Notes: generated from the letters alone by a model not told the origin. Shown: positions 42,000 through 52,667, numbered from the stretch's first letter. The stretch: DNA of 64,000 nt from Prorocentrum cordatum (GCA_963575745.1 CAUYUJ010015305.1:952991-1016990); one strand, 5' to 3'. Translations and numbers: made by a program.

Positions 42000-42243
42000 A
42001 TCGGCGCACGCCTGCTCGAGCACCCGAGCGCTCGCTCGCCCGACTCGACAGCAGCGCGCTCGCCGCAAGAGTGCGGCGTAGCGGCGTTGCAGGGGCGAGC
42101 GATGTGGTTTTTTTTTCACTGCCGCCGCACCGCCGCCAGAGGGCTGCGGTCGGGCGGTCAGCGTTCGGGGCACGCGAAGTGCAAACATGTGATCACGAGC
42201 TCATCCAGACACGATTTGGTAGCAAGGAGTGCGGAGGGGCTAC
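42000..42243. other. 3' flank of the 40147 gene
   Basis: A poly-T lies at 42107-42117. No gene was seen. Confidence 0.4.
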
Positions 42244-42390
42244 CGCGGGTAGCTTTCGGGTAGCTTGCGGGTAGCTTTCGGGTAGATCCTCATTTTATTG
42301 CACCCCTATCAGGGATGGTGCACCCCTGAGGCCGGGTAGAAACCGGGTAGAAACCGGGTAGATCCCGGGTAGATCGAGGGTAGATCCGTG
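42244..42390 (-). repeat. 12-base CTACCCGAAAGC minisatellite, locus 3, with variants
   Basis: Four units of GGTAGCTTTCGG at 42246-42285, then five variant units GGGTAGAAACC / GGGTAGATC at 42330-42385. Located ~250 bases downstream of the gene ending at 41999. Confidence 0.75.
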
Positions 42391-42599
42391 GTATGTCGAC
42401 GGTCGACCGCGAACCTGCACGTGACACGATTTTGCAGGTTGTTCGGTAAAGGTTGCTCAAAGATACAGCCTCGGACGAGATACCGACGGCGATGGGGAGG
42501 ATGACGAGGGCGAGGAGGGGGGACGAGGACAGACATGTGGGGAGGCGAACGCATGAGAAGGAGGAGGAGGAGGAGGAAACTGTGGATGGCCCAATTCAA

Positions 42600-42700
42600 A
42601 ACATGGTGTTCTCAGAAATTTGCGCAGAAACTGTCTGAGGTTTCAGGAAAACGTCAGAAACCCATTTGTGGTTTCAGAAATATTTTCAGAAACTTGTCCT
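42600..42700. repeat. TTTCAGAAA palindrome cluster
   Basis: Variants of (G)TTTCAGAAA / CTCAGAAA / GCAGAAAC occur about seven times in 100 bases. A related GTTTCTGAAA cluster is at 50345-50405. The flanking 42710-42830 is GAGGAGG repeat. Confidence 0.55.
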
Positions 42701-42906
42701 TTCTGCGGGATGAGGATGTGAAGGAGGAGGAGGCGGAGGAGGATAGGAGGATGAGGAGGAGGAGGAGGAGGAGGAGGAGGATGAGGAGGAGGAGGCGGAG
42801 GAGGAGGAGGAGGAGGAGGCGGCGGGGGATGTCGGGGGCGCCCCCCCTCCCCCGACGATTCGCGGGCCCCCCTCCATCGCGAGCCTTCGGCCTCTGCCGT
42901 CCGACC

Positions 42907-43045
42907 CCGCGATCCGCGTGAGGGTGCGCAGACATGGGCGAATTCGCGTTCCCCCCGTGGGCCTCGCTGGTCTGCCGTGCTGGCGTGGTCTGCCGTGCTG
43001 GTCAGTGCTGCCGTGCTGGTCTGGTGTGCCTTGCCGCGCTGGTCT
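42907..43045 (+). promoter_or_regulatory. Shared upstream block of the gene at 43336
   Basis: CCGCGATCCGCGTGAGGGTGC ... GCAGACATGGGCG ... GGGCCTCGC ... TCTGCCGTGCTGGTCAG matches, in order, the block at 47397-47515 upstream of the gene at 47882. The unit TCTGCCGTGCTGG is itself repeated four times here. The distance to the spliced-leader relic is ~190 bases (about 250 at the other gene). A candidate promoter-associated or retro-transferred element; function not shown. Confidence 0.45.
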
Positions 43046-43230
43046 TCTCTGGGGTCATCTGGGGTCTTCGGCCGTGGTGTTTTGGGCTTCTTCGGGGCTC
43101 CTTTGGGGCTTTGCGGCTGAAGGGCGCGGGGAGGGGGATGATGATGAGGAGGGCGGCGATATTCGTCGGCGGCGAGTCCAGCCGCGGCTGCACCCTCCCC
43201 CTATATTGGCACCGTCCCCGCAAGACGTCG

Positions 43231-43250
43231 CCGTAAGATCTTGGCTCAAG
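43231..43250 (+). other. Spliced-leader relic, gene at 43336
   Basis: CCGTAAGATCTTGGCTCAAG keeps both ends of the dinoflagellate leader (CCGTA at the 5' end, TTGGCTCAAG at the 3' end), with one base lost and three changed in the middle. Confidence 0.7.
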
Positions 43251-43335
43251 CGACGAGCTGGGGCCCTAGCACCCCGCGCACTAGCGGTGCGGCAGCGCCG
43301 CGACTGACGCCATCACCGACGCCAACGCCGACGCC

Positions 43336-44076
43336 ATGAGCCGCACCATGATCATCCGCACCTGCGAGAACGGAGAGACCCACAGCCTGGACGCGTGCCG
43401 CGTGTACTTGGAGGCAAAGGAGATGTGGGTGACGGTGTGGGCGGCAAAGGGGACGAACGTCCGCTACCCCGAAAACATCTCCATCGGCAACATCAAGAAG
43501 GAGCTCGGCTTGATGTGCTCGCACTACGAGAACAAGACGCTCTTCTTCTACGACGCGGTGGATACCTTTTCACCGACGACCGTCAAGCATGGAGGCTACG
43601 AGTACTTGGACGACTACGTGGTCAAGGGTGGCAGCCTGCTGTTCTGTTGCCTTGAGGCGCAGAACGTGGCTGGTGACCCCCATGGGTCCCATTGGTCGGA
43701 GCAGGGCAGCGGGTGGGACGGGCTCACGCAGGTGCAGATCCACGACCCGAACCGCTGGGAGAAGGTGCTCCTCCCCGACCCCCTTCCAGAGGGCCAGACG
43801 CTGACGATCAACATGCTCAAGCGCTCCATCCTGGCGAAGGTGAACCTTCCCGCGACGAAGGAGATCATGCAGGGGATGCGCGTCTACTTCAACGACGGTG
43901 GCATCCCGTCGGGGCTCCCTCTCAAGGGCACCGACACGGCTTGGGCGCACAAGTGGTACACGGCGGTGATCTCGACGGATGCGAGCATCATCGTCATGAC
44001 GAGCGGCGGGGACGTGCCCAGCCCCGACTCCACTACCGATATCACGGGCTGGGAGGACGTGGTGAAGACCGCGTGA
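43336..44076 (+). CDS. Unknown 246-residue soluble protein, single exon
   Basis: Intact ORF from the ATG at 43336 to TGA at 44074-44076, 86 bases after a spliced-leader relic. Composition is balanced, without repeats or membrane segments. It appears to contain two similar halves: each begins with a strand-rich part and includes an 'ENISIGNIKKEL' / 'TLTINMLKRSILAKVN' turn-helix, then LFFYDAVDTF or GMRVYFNDGG, followed by a Trp or Tyr-Asp strand. This is reminiscent of ubiquitin-like or PB1-like tandem folds, but that is a guess. No catalytic motif is recognised. Absence of introns plus the relic fits a retroposed mRNA that has stayed intact and may be expressed. Confidence 0.75.
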   Translation: MSRTMIIRTCENGETHSLDACRVYLEAKEMWVTVWAAKGTNVRYPENISIGNIKKELGLMCSHYENKTLFFYDAVDTFSPTTVKHGGYEYLDDYVVKGGSLLFCCLEAQNVAGDPHGSHWSEQGSGWDGLTQVQIHDPNRWEKVLLPDPLPEGQTLTINMLKRSILAKVNLPATKEIMQGMRVYFNDGGIPSGLPLKGTDTAWAHKWYTAVISTDASIIVMTSGGDVPSPDSTTDITGWEDVVKTA

Positions 44077-44119
44077 CGGGGCCCCAGCATCCACTCGCGA
44101 GGGTCAGTTCCAGGTCGAC

Positions 44120-44134
44120 GGCCAGTGCTAGCTC

Positions 44135-44180
<46 letters not shown>
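44120..44180. repeat. (AT)n microsatellite
   Basis: About 45 bases of AT repeat directly 3' of the gene ending at 44076, able to form a hairpin. Confidence 0.9.
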
Positions 44181-44389
44181 CGAGCGCTGGTCTGGGTCGA
44201 CTGCGCCGCCCAAGGCCCGCAAAGGGCGCGCGCGACTTCCGCCGCTGCTAGCTGGCCCCAGTCGGACGGAGTCCCCGTGCAAGAGTAACAAACAACGCTG
44301 GCCGCTCGGATCCCTGGCGCGCGTGTCCGCCAGGCGGGCGCCGCCATTGAGCCAATTCTGGGCCAGGAGGAGGGGGGCGATGATGGGGG

Positions 44390-44460
44390 ATGAGGGGGGC
44401 GAGGGAGGATAGGGGGGGGCGAGGAGGGGTCGATGGGGGGGGGGAAGGAGGAGTGGACCC
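44390..44460. repeat. Poly-G-rich tract
   Basis: GGGG-rich sequence. Confidence 0.5.
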
Positions 44461-44617
44461 GCATAACCAATCGCACGCAACATCTCATTGCGCGTCCCTC
44501 GAGGACACACTGATGTATCCAACATCCAGCCCATCCAGAAACGATGCGTAGACGCGCCGCCGTAACGCTGCGACGGTTGTCTCAGTGGGCGGGGCACATG
44601 TCCTTAAAACACGCACG

Positions 44618-44901
<284 letters not shown>

Positions 44902-45025
44902 CCCCCTCTCACACGCACTTGTACCATCGCATCATAGCTACCTGGACGCCGCGCAGGCGCAATCCGATAGCTACAACAACCCTACCAGACAGCTACACAG
45001 CGTGTCGCCCCCTGGTCCCTCCGCC

Positions 45026-45049
45026 CCGTACATCGCCGCTTTGGCTCAA
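45026..45049 (+). other. Spliced-leader relic, gene at 45050
   Basis: CCGTA at 45026, a 4-base insertion, then GCCGCTTTGGCTCAA directly followed by the ATG at 45050. It matches the leader's GCCATTTTGGCTCAAG at most positions. Confidence 0.65.
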
Positions 45050-47116
45050 ATGACCCCTAAGCGCAAGCGCCGACGACGTGCCAGTGCCTCAACGTCCTCG
45101 TCGTCAGGACATCGGGCATGGGAGAACCGCATTGACGATGCGGGTAGGCATGCTGATGCGCGCGCCGACGCTGCTGAGAAGCTCGTAGGTGAGTTGTTCA
45201 TCCTGTATGCAGATGGAACACTGACGGCGAAGTCCGTCTGCACGATTGCGCATTTTGCTACCGAGGCTGGCGTGGACCACCCTGGGCTGAAGCACTACGC
45301 ACTTCCACCAGGGAAGCAAACTGGCAAATACTCACGACGACTGAAGGCGAAACTTCCGCTTCAGGAGACTGCGCCAGAGCTCGACGCGCTCGAACTGCCG
45401 ATGCACATTCGGAACAGAAGAATCCCAAGGACAGTGCTGGTCACGCCGTTGCATGAGGCCTTGGAAGCAGAACTGGAGAGGATGGATGACGCGGCCTGCC
45501 CCGTCGAGCCACCTCTGGAGAACGATTGGTCCGAGACTTTCAGGCGACACCGCCACAGAATCAAACCTGGAGATGACCGCAAGGTGTACCCAGTCGCCCT
45601 ATACCTCGACGGCATCAAGTTTACACGAAGCATCGGCCCTGGCAGAGCCGACAGCGTGCTGAACATTACGGGGTACAACCTGATGACGAACAAGCGACAC
45701 GTCTTGTACGTCATAAGCAAGCGCGAGATGTGCCGTTGCGGGTGCAAAGGCTGGGACACGCTATGGGGCTGCTTCAACCACCTTCGATGGAGTTTGAGCG
45801 CAGCCGCTGAAGGCGCGCGTCCTCGCGTGCGTTGGGATGGCCAACCATGGGATCCAGATTCACGATACGCGCCAAACAACCTGGAGTCGGCACAATTGAA
45901 ACATCGGTATATCGTAGTGCAGATCAAGGCGGATTGGCAAGAGTTCTGCGTGAGCCTTGGCCTCCCTACGTGGCAGAGCGTCCACAACCCGTGCTTCATC
46001 TGCAATTGCCGCAAGTCAGAGATGTTCGAGTTCGATGGCGTTGGCCTCGACGACAACCCCTGGGGGTCGAAGGGTGAGAACTACGAGGACACTTGCAAGA
46101 CCTGCGAAGTGAAGGTGCGCATCGACAGCGAAGGCGTTCGGCTGGCAGTGATCAGCATTGCACAGCTCCAGAACAAAAAACACGAAGGGCGTGTCATCAC
46201 AGCCGATGCGCCGCACGTCGGTGGTGGACTGCAACGGGGAGACCGCTTAGTGCCGAGCATGGACCTGCAAGATACGGCTGCCTTCGGGACGCAGGCAATA
46301 CCGTTCACGGCAACTTTCTGGCGTTCGCACTACGACCACAAAGGAAGGAAAACGGATTGGACCCACGTTCGAAACCCAATATTTGACGCATCTATTGGCA
46401 TTAGCGTAAAACAGACACTGCGGCTGGACACGATGCACACTCTCTACCTCGGCGTCTTCTCAGTATTCGTCCACGCGGTGATCTTCGCCGCCATCGAGGA
46501 GAACATATACAACGTGGAGGGTCGAAAAGGCGAGGTGGAGGATGTCACGTGCAGGTTGTTGTTTAATGATTACAAAAAGTGGTGCTTCGAGCATGATATT
46601 GACCTGTCGTACCAGCTGCAGACGCTGTTGCCAAGCATGGTGGGCGATGATGGCAAGCCCTACATCAAAGCGAAGGCAGCCGAGACTGGCGTCCTTATGC
46701 GGTGGACAGCTGATTTTTGTCGTTCCAATGACGGAGCCAAGCTCAAGCATGGTGGGTTGCTGAGTGCTGCAGGCATTGCGCTTGTGACTTACGTTGACAA
46801 GATGAAGGCGCTCCCGTTCACGGTGCCGTGGGCTGATTGCCAGGTGTTGTTGGATTTGTGCTTAAGGCACATATACCTGATGACGCGGGTCGGCTGTCCC
46901 TTGGTGCCAAAATTTCACATGTGGGTGCACATGACATGCAACATCGCATTGCACGGAAATCCATTTTTTTACAGCACATTCGTTGACAAGACTCTCAACT
47001 TGTGCGTTGCCCGCATAGCGGCAGTTTCGCATCGATCAACGTGGGAAGAAAGCATTGTCTTACGCTGTCGTTTACTACCAGTTTTGCTTAACAGCTGTGT
47101 GTTAGTTCGCGTGTGA
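45050..47116 (+). CDS. Transposase-like protein (CACTA/Plavaka-type features), 688 aa
   Basis: Single-exon ORF from the ATG at 45050 (chosen because it follows the spliced-leader relic; the same frame extends upstream only through CT repeats) to TGA at 47114-47116. A basic Ser-rich N-terminus (KRKRRRR, likely nuclear) is followed by a helical region. Then come PVALYLDGIKF (Asp, about residue 185), CRCGCKGWDTLW, ADWQEFCVSLGLPTW, CFICNCRK, TCKTC, a LRLDTMHTLYLGVFSVF motif (about residue 465) and PKFHMWVHM near residue 622. D-x-M-H-x-x-x-L-G-V and K-x-H-x-x-x-H resemble the catalytic region of CACTA/Plavaka-type DDE transposases, while the CxCGC and CxxC pairs suggest zinc binding. No terminal inverted repeats were found. 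It may be a domesticated or retroposed transposase; the family is common in dinoflagellates (memory). Confidence 0.6.
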   Translation: MTPKRKRRRRASASTSSSSGHRAWENRIDDAGRHADARADAAEKLVGELFILYADGTLTAKSVCTIAHFATEAGVDHPGLKHYALPPGKQTGKYSRRLKAKLPLQETAPELDALELPMHIRNRRIPRTVLVTPLHEALEAELERMDDAACPVEPPLENDWSETFRRHRHRIKPGDDRKVYPVALYLDGIKFTRSIGPGRADSVLNITGYNLMTNKRHVLYVISKREMCRCGCKGWDTLWGCFNHLRWSLSAAAEGARPRVRWDGQPWDPDSRYAPNNLESAQLKHRYIVVQIKADWQEFCVSLGLPTWQSVHNPCFICNCRKSEMFEFDGVGLDDNPWGSKGENYEDTCKTCEVKVRIDSEGVRLAVISIAQLQNKKHEGRVITADAPHVGGGLQRGDRLVPSMDLQDTAAFGTQAIPFTATFWRSHYDHKGRKTDWTHVRNPIFDASIGISVKQTLRLDTMHTLYLGVFSVFVHAVIFAAIEENIYNVEGRKGEVEDVTCRLLFNDYKKWCFEHDIDLSYQLQTLLPSMVGDDGKPYIKAKAAETGVLMRWTADFCRSNDGAKLKHGGLLSAAGIALVTYVDKMKALPFTVPWADCQVLLDLCLRHIYLMTRVGCPLVPKFHMWVHMTCNIALHGNPFFYSTFVDKTLNLCVARIAAVSHRSTWEESIVLRCRLLPVLLNSCVLVRV

Positions 47117-47231
47117 ATGCGCGAAGAAAAACCAGTGACCGCTCTCCGCCCGCCCCTCGGTCCTCAACCTGGGGGTTACACTCGTCCTGGCCAACCCTGG
47201 GGAATGAGGGATCGCACGCTGCAGGAATATC

Positions 47232-47278
47232 TGACATCTACCCGAAAGCTACCCGAAAGCTACCCGAAAACTACCCGA
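47232..47278 (+). repeat. 12-base CTACCCGAAAGC minisatellite, locus 4
   Basis: Four units (CTACCCGAAAG three times, then CTACCCGAT) ~115 bases after the stop at 47116. Confidence 0.8.
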
Positions 47279-47396
47279 TCGCTGCTCGGCATGGTTACTC
47301 GCTGCTGCACCAGAGCTGTCCCGACTGCGAACGTCCGCCCTAGGTATAAGCAACGCCCCACTGTCGTGATTGGCTGTTCGCCTTTCCCGCCAGACC

Positions 47397-47515
47397 TCCG
47401 CGATCCGTGTGAGAGGTGCGCGAGCATGGGCGGGGCACTGGGCCTCCGCGTGGTCTGCTCTGCCGTGCTGGTCAGCTCAGGTGCGCTGGTCTGCTGTGCT
47501 GGTCGGGTCTGCAGG
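47397..47515 (+). promoter_or_regulatory. Shared upstream block of the gene at 47882
   Basis: CCGCGATCCGTGTGAG, GCGAGCATGGGCG, GGGCCTCCGC and TCTGCCGTGCTGGTCAG occur in the same order as at 42907-43045. The TCTGC(C/T)GTGCTGG unit is repeated two to three times. Confidence 0.45.
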
Positions 47516-47764
47516 TGCCTGCCGCGCGGGTCCTCGGGGGACCCCGGCCTCCCAGGGCCCAGGGGTCTCTCCATTCCCCAGGGCCCCCCGAGGGCTTCTG
47601 GATATCATGTCTTGGGCGCGTGTGGGAGGGGCCTATCTTGGGTGGAGGAGGAGGAGGTGGGTGGGGGGAGGACGGGGTATGCAGGATGAGCGGGGCCCGA
47701 AGCCCCAAATCTCCAAAGCCCCCATGCCCCGAAGCCTCAGGACCTCAACCCTCAAGATCCTCCT

Positions 47765-47789
47765 CCGTTTATAACCATTTTGGCTCGAG
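47765..47789 (+). other. Spliced-leader relic, gene at 47882
   Basis: CCGT, a short insertion, then AACCATTTTGGCTCGAG. The last 15 of 16 bases match the spliced leader (CCATTTTGGCTCAAG). It is the best preserved relic in the window. Confidence 0.75.
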
Positions 47790-47881
47790 GCAGCCGAGGG
47801 GTCGGCGCGGGTCTCGTTTCCCGCCGAGGAGTCGGCGCGGGCCTCCGCGCGCGGGCGCGGCACCTTCCCACCGTCGCGGAC

Positions 47882-48721
47882 ATGGCGTACAAGTACCCAC
47901 CGTTGCTGCCAGGGACGGCACGCGTGGATCCCCAGGTGATGCGGATGCACATCCTGCACAACCCCAGGCATTTCCACGACGAAAGCATCATGTGGGCGCA
48001 GCGCGGGGCCATCAGGGCTACGCCTGAGGACGTGGAGCGGTACGAGCAGCAGTACCAGCGCGGCTCGCGCGCGCCGAGTTCGGCGGAGGCGACGCACTAC
48101 CCAGACACTGGGCACTTGGGCATCGACGGCGACTTCGACTTCGACGTGGACAACCACGACGACAGCCTGTGGGAGTCGGACAACCCCCGCGAGAGCGGAC
48201 CTGACGACGAGCTGTCGAGCCAGCAGGTGCTCGAGCAAGTGGACCGCTCCGCGCAGGGCGAGAACGACATGCAGCTCGAGGCGGGCGGCACGCAGCGCGA
48301 CGAGGTGAAGCTCGAGACGGGCGACGCGGAGCGCTACGAGGTGAAGCTCGAGGGCGACACGCCGCAGGGCGAGATGCAGCTCGAGACGGGTCACGCGCAG
48401 CAGGACGACGTACAGCTCGAGACGGGCGGCACGCAGGACGAGGTGCAGTTCGAGACGGGCGGCGAGACGGGCGACACGCAGGACGAGGTGAAGCTCGATG
48501 TGAAGCTCCATCCAGAGGCGACGCCCGAGACCGATCTGGAGCGCGAGCTCATTCGCACGGCCGACGTGGAATCGGCCGACTCCCACATCACGGACAGCGA
48601 GGCGGACGTGAAGTCCGAGCAGCAGGCGAAGTTCAAGAAGCTGACCAAGACGATCGCCAAGCCCATCCCCAGGAACCCTGTGCTCGGTAGCAGCAGCAGC
48701 AGCAGCAGCGGCGCGCCTTGA
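47882..48721 (+). CDS. Acidic repeat protein, 279 aa, single exon
   Basis: Intact ORF from the ATG at 47882, 92 bases after a spliced-leader relic, to TGA at 48719-48721. The N-terminal ~60 residues look folded (YPPLLPGTARVD, HILHNPRHFHDESIMWAQRG, a helix with EDVERYEQQY). The rest is acidic and disordered: an Asp-rich stretch near residues 85-110, then six or seven degenerate 12-14 residue repeats of the type (D)EVKLETGG / GEMQLETGH (about residues 140-205). A helical, charged part, a Lys-rich KFKKLTKTIAK segment and a poly-Ser tail finish it. No membrane segment or signal peptide. A scaffolding or nucleic-acid-associated acidic protein is conceivable, but no function can be assigned. Confidence 0.7.
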   Translation: MAYKYPPLLPGTARVDPQVMRMHILHNPRHFHDESIMWAQRGAIRATPEDVERYEQQYQRGSRAPSSAEATHYPDTGHLGIDGDFDFDVDNHDDSLWESDNPRESGPDDELSSQQVLEQVDRSAQGENDMQLEAGGTQRDEVKLETGDAERYEVKLEGDTPQGEMQLETGHAQQDDVQLETGGTQDEVQFETGGETGDTQDEVKLDVKLHPEATPETDLERELIRTADVESADSHITDSEADVKSEQQAKFKKLTKTIAKPIPRNPVLGSSSSSSSGAP

Positions 48722-49758
48722 GTTTTCAACGTGCAGGCGGATGGATGGTGTGTTTTTCAACACACAGGCGGCCATCGCCCTAGTTCGGCTTCGGTGGCCG
48801 CGCAACCTCGCCTGTGCAGGTTCAGGGCGGCCGAGTGCAAACATTCCTGCTCGTCCTCCCCCATCCCCCTGCTACTGCCGCTGCTGACCCCACCCCTGTT
48901 CATCCTCCCACATCCTCCCTGCTACTGCCCCTGCTGATCCCACCCCCCTGCTACTGCGCTGCTGATCCCCCGTCCTCCCCCATCCCCCTGCTCATCCTCC
49001 CCCATATCTCCCTATAGGCCATCATTCTCCACCCTCATCCTTCCCATCACGCCCTCTACCTCCGCATCATCATCATCACCCTCCCCCCCCTCCCCGTCCT
49101 CCTGCATCATCACCCTCCTCCCAGTGCAGCCTGAGATGAGAGGGCCCGCCCCGATAGCTCGGCTCGACTCGGCCCGCGGTTTCTGGATGAGCTGGCGGGG
49201 GCCCGCAAGCGTCACGACGTAACACCCGCGCGTGTTAGCGAACAGCCTATGCCAGGCAGCTGCCCGAAACCTACCCGAAACCTACTCGAAAGCTACCCGA
49301 AACCTGCCCGTGAAATGCGAGAACGGCCGCGACGACGACAACGACGATCACGACTACGGCGGCGGCGACGACGACGCCGTCCGAGACGACGGGGGGAACG
49401 ACGGCGACGACTGCGACGACGACGTCGACGCCAACGCCAACGACGACGACGATTCTGCTAACGACGTCGTCGAAGACAACGCTGGCGACGATGCCGACGA
49501 TGCAGCCGCCGACGACACCAACACCGACGCCGCCACCGACGGCGACGACGCCGCCGACAACGCTGGCGACGACGACAAGTACTGCGAAGACGGCGACGAC
49601 GACACCCTCGCCGCCGACGCCACCGACGACGCCGACGACGCCGACGACGACGACGAGGACGACGTCACCGACGCCGACGCCGCCGCATGCCGACGACTAC
49701 ACCGACGACGGGCGAAGACGACGTTGATGACGACGCCACCGACGACGACGGCTGCGCA

Positions 49759-49805
<47 letters not shown>

Positions 49806-49812
49806 CTGCGCA

Positions 49813-49853
<41 letters not shown>

Positions 49854-49871
49854 CGACGGCGGCGGCGGCGG

Positions 49872-49926
<55 letters not shown>

Positions 49927-50413
49927 AGCGAGGACGACGTTAGCGACGACGACGATGGTGGCATAGTGGCGACGACGACCACGACCACGACGTTGACGAC
50001 GTTGACGACGGCGACGACGCCGACGAACAATGAATATTTTATTCGCTGCGCCCGCGCTCGCGTGGACACGAAACGTCGAAAATTCGATTGCGGCCTCGCC
50101 CCCAGTGCCACTAACCCACGCCAAGTACGGTGCGCTCGCGCTCCTTGCGCTAAAAGTTTACCGAGTTACGCGGCGCTTGCGCTTCGAAAGCAATGGGGCT
50201 GAACACGGCGCGGTTACTTCAGGGCCACTAAGCCAGCGGTTCCGCTGGCGGCGAGCCTCAACGCGCGCACAACACGTTCAAGCCATGACCCCAACACCAC
50301 AAACCACTAAACAAGCAACAACATGCGCAAACGCGAAAATTATGTTCAGAAACGCAAAGCGAAAAGTTTCTGAAACCAGCAGTTTCTGAAAAAGTTTCTG
50401 AAACAATGAATCT
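48722..50413. other. Intergenic: CCCTGCTACTGC repeats, then (GAC)n desert
   Basis: 48860-49010 has CCCCCTGCTACTGC-type repeats. 49320-50020 is a GAC/GGC trinucleotide array whose frames encode poly-Asp, poly-Thr or poly-Arg. 50345-50405 has GTTTCTGAAA repeats. No gene is called. Confidence 0.7.
49255..49312 (+). repeat. 12-base CTACCCGAAAGC minisatellite, locus 5
   Basis: Five units of CTACCCGAAACC / CTACTCGAAAGC, ~540 bases after the stop at 48721. Confidence 0.75.
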
Positions 50414-50514
50414 TTGGACCTCTGGGTAACCCCGCGCCCGTTCCCACGGTCGCCGAGGCCGCCTCTGGTGGAGCCAGCAGGCCGGGGAGATCTAGGCTGC
50501 CTCAGCCCAGTGAC

Positions 50515-51470
50515 GTGCCTGCTTGCATTCGTCAGCGTCAGGCCGAGGCCCGAGCGGCGAGCTGCCCCCCCGAGACAGTCGAAGTCATGCGTGCGAGGAT
50601 AGAGCCCCCTCCCGGACTGGAGCCCCCCGGCAGCTCCTCCCCGGCGAGCGAGGGGCCGAGCGCCAGTGCTGCTGCTGCTGCTGCCGAGGAGCGAGGCGAG
50701 GACGGGGGGCCAGGCCTTGTCGGGCGCAGGGTCCAGGAGATCGAGTCGAGGGTCCGACCTGACGGCTGGGTGTCATTCGCGGTCGAAACCATGGAGGCGG
50801 GCGTGTTCTTGGTTGAAGAACGGCACGAAGCCGATCTCGAGGTTCTGGCGGCCAGTCGTGGAGGAGAGGTCAGTCTCAACAAGCTGACGCCCGCTGAGCG
50901 CAGCAAGTTTGAAGTGTCAGACGATACCGAGTGGCAGAATATGGCCAACTCAGGCGCGGTTGAGATCATTGCACCTAGAGAAGCTGGGGTGATTAGGCGA
51001 GAGCGACAGGATCGCATCATCACGAGCCGGATGGTTCGAAGGTGAAAACCTGTGGAGGGCACGTTTCCCGAACCAACCGCCAAGTCTCGGTGGTGTGTCC
51101 ACGGACACAGGGATCCGGACACCGGAACGCTGTTTGTCTACTCTCCCACTCCCCAGACTTCCTCCATTCTCATGTTCATCCAGGTAATGATGAATCTAGG
51201 TCACCTAGGTGACATTGCTGACGTGAAGAATGCCTTCTGTCAATCGGATCCTATGAGCCGTGCTCAGGGAGAGATCTACGTGGAACCATGCGAGGGCATC
51301 AAGGTTGAAGAGGGGTGTCTCATCAGATTGCTGGCGAACGTCTACGGGTTAGACGACGCCCCCCCTGGCCTGGCGTAAGACGACCGTAGGCTACCTCAAG
51401 ACAAAGGGGTTCACGCGTAGTCTCCTAGAGCCCTGTTGGTGGGTCAGGTACGCTCCAGACGGAACCATTC
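50515..51470 (+). pseudogene. Copia-type reverse transcriptase fragment (5' half)
   Basis: A Pro/Ala-rich linker (50515-50740) leads to a helical block (LNKLTPAERSKFEVSDDTEW, near 50877-50940) and the RT entry, interrupted by TGA at 51042-51045. After it come SRWCVHGHRDPD, the PTPQ segment and motif A GDIADVKNAFCQSDP (catalytic Asp), then YVEPCEGIKVEEGCLIRLL and YGLDDAPPGLA, which after a one-base shift in the C-run near 51363 continues as WRKTTVGYL...GFTRSLLEPCWW. The sequence stops before the YVDD box, so half of the palm and the RNase H are missing. It would be the RT half of an element like that at 28.7-34.5 kb; whether it is the same copy is not shown. Confidence 0.7.
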
Positions 51471-51699
51471 TTGTGATTTCGTTGTCTGCCAGGAGGCCAG
51501 ATTTTGAGAAAAGGAGGAACTACGTTCAGACTACGTGCGCTGCCTTCTGGCGTGGCACCAGACCAACTACGTGTCGAAGCACGTGGCAAAGCATGCCGCT
51601 GGGATCGCACAGACCGCCCGCCGTGGATGATGTGCCACGATTGCATGCTGGCGAACTGCAAGATGAACGCTGAGCTACACGTGATTTTTCCTGCTGGGG

Positions 51700-52667
51700 C
51701 AACGATTTAAGTTCATGTTGATGCTGCCACTGGCACTGATATTGGCAGTGGCGGTGATGATGACGAGGATGACATCCGGGCCGACAACGCAGAAGCCCGC
51801 CAGAGCCTTCTTGAGAGGCCCAAGCAAACGCCTCCAAGGACTTCGAAGCGAACCCAGTGCAGCGACGACCCGACGGACGACGGGTAAGGAGAGATCCAAA
51901 GGGCGGAGGAGGGCCCGCATCGACGCGCCAGGGCCCATTCAAGGCCCAGGCCCGCGTCGCACAAGTAGTTCGAGCCTTGTCGAGCGCGGCGGCGAGAGAG
52001 CACAGAGACGCGGAACACCAGGACAGGGAGGGGCGACCAGGATCAGCAAGAGGAGGAGGAAGAGGAGGGGTGGAATGATACGAAGCTAATGCGCAGCAGC
52101 CGAGGATGACGAGACGGAGGGTGATGCTGAGGAGCTTGGGGATCATGAGGATGCGAAAAAAGACCGACGAGGGGAAGCACGATGCGCCGGACACGGGAGA
52201 ACCAGACAAGCCGCCACCAACATTTTCGTCGCCATCACCGTCGCAGGAAGCGAAGAGCAATGCACGGGCCACGGTGCACGGGCGCGCTGCGCTTGCGATG
52301 GGCCCAACGACGCGGGCTACAAAGGTGTGGCAATGTTTCCTGGCTCTCTCACTGTCTTAGTCGTTCGGTCCGTGTCAGGCTCGCTCGCCCGATGGACTCG
52401 CCTCGAAGACGCACCTCGAGCGAATCGAGCCGCCAACCCGCGGCGGCCCCTTGCGAATCAACCGACGGCCCAATGCTGCTGGAGACAACGCAGGAAAACT
52501 CTGGGACGTTTGAGCGGCTCGAGGTGGAGGGGGGCAGGAAGGGGCCCCCTGGGATGCAGCTTGGGGCGCGTCGGCCAACCAAACAAGAAAGAGTCTGGTG
52601 CATATGAGGCGCGTGTGTAGCGACCTACTAAGCAGAGTCGTCGGCGGGCACTTGTTCCCCCGCCAGA
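51700..52667 (+). other. Unknown coding-like segment of the left unit, broken
   Basis: Corresponds to 57060-58075. A four-base deletion near 51515 and a stop near 51708 break it relative to the right unit. No function recognised. Confidence 0.4.

Noticed and set aside
49232-50202. Asp/Thr-rich frames on both strands
   Set aside because: Pure (GAC)n array; every frame is open.
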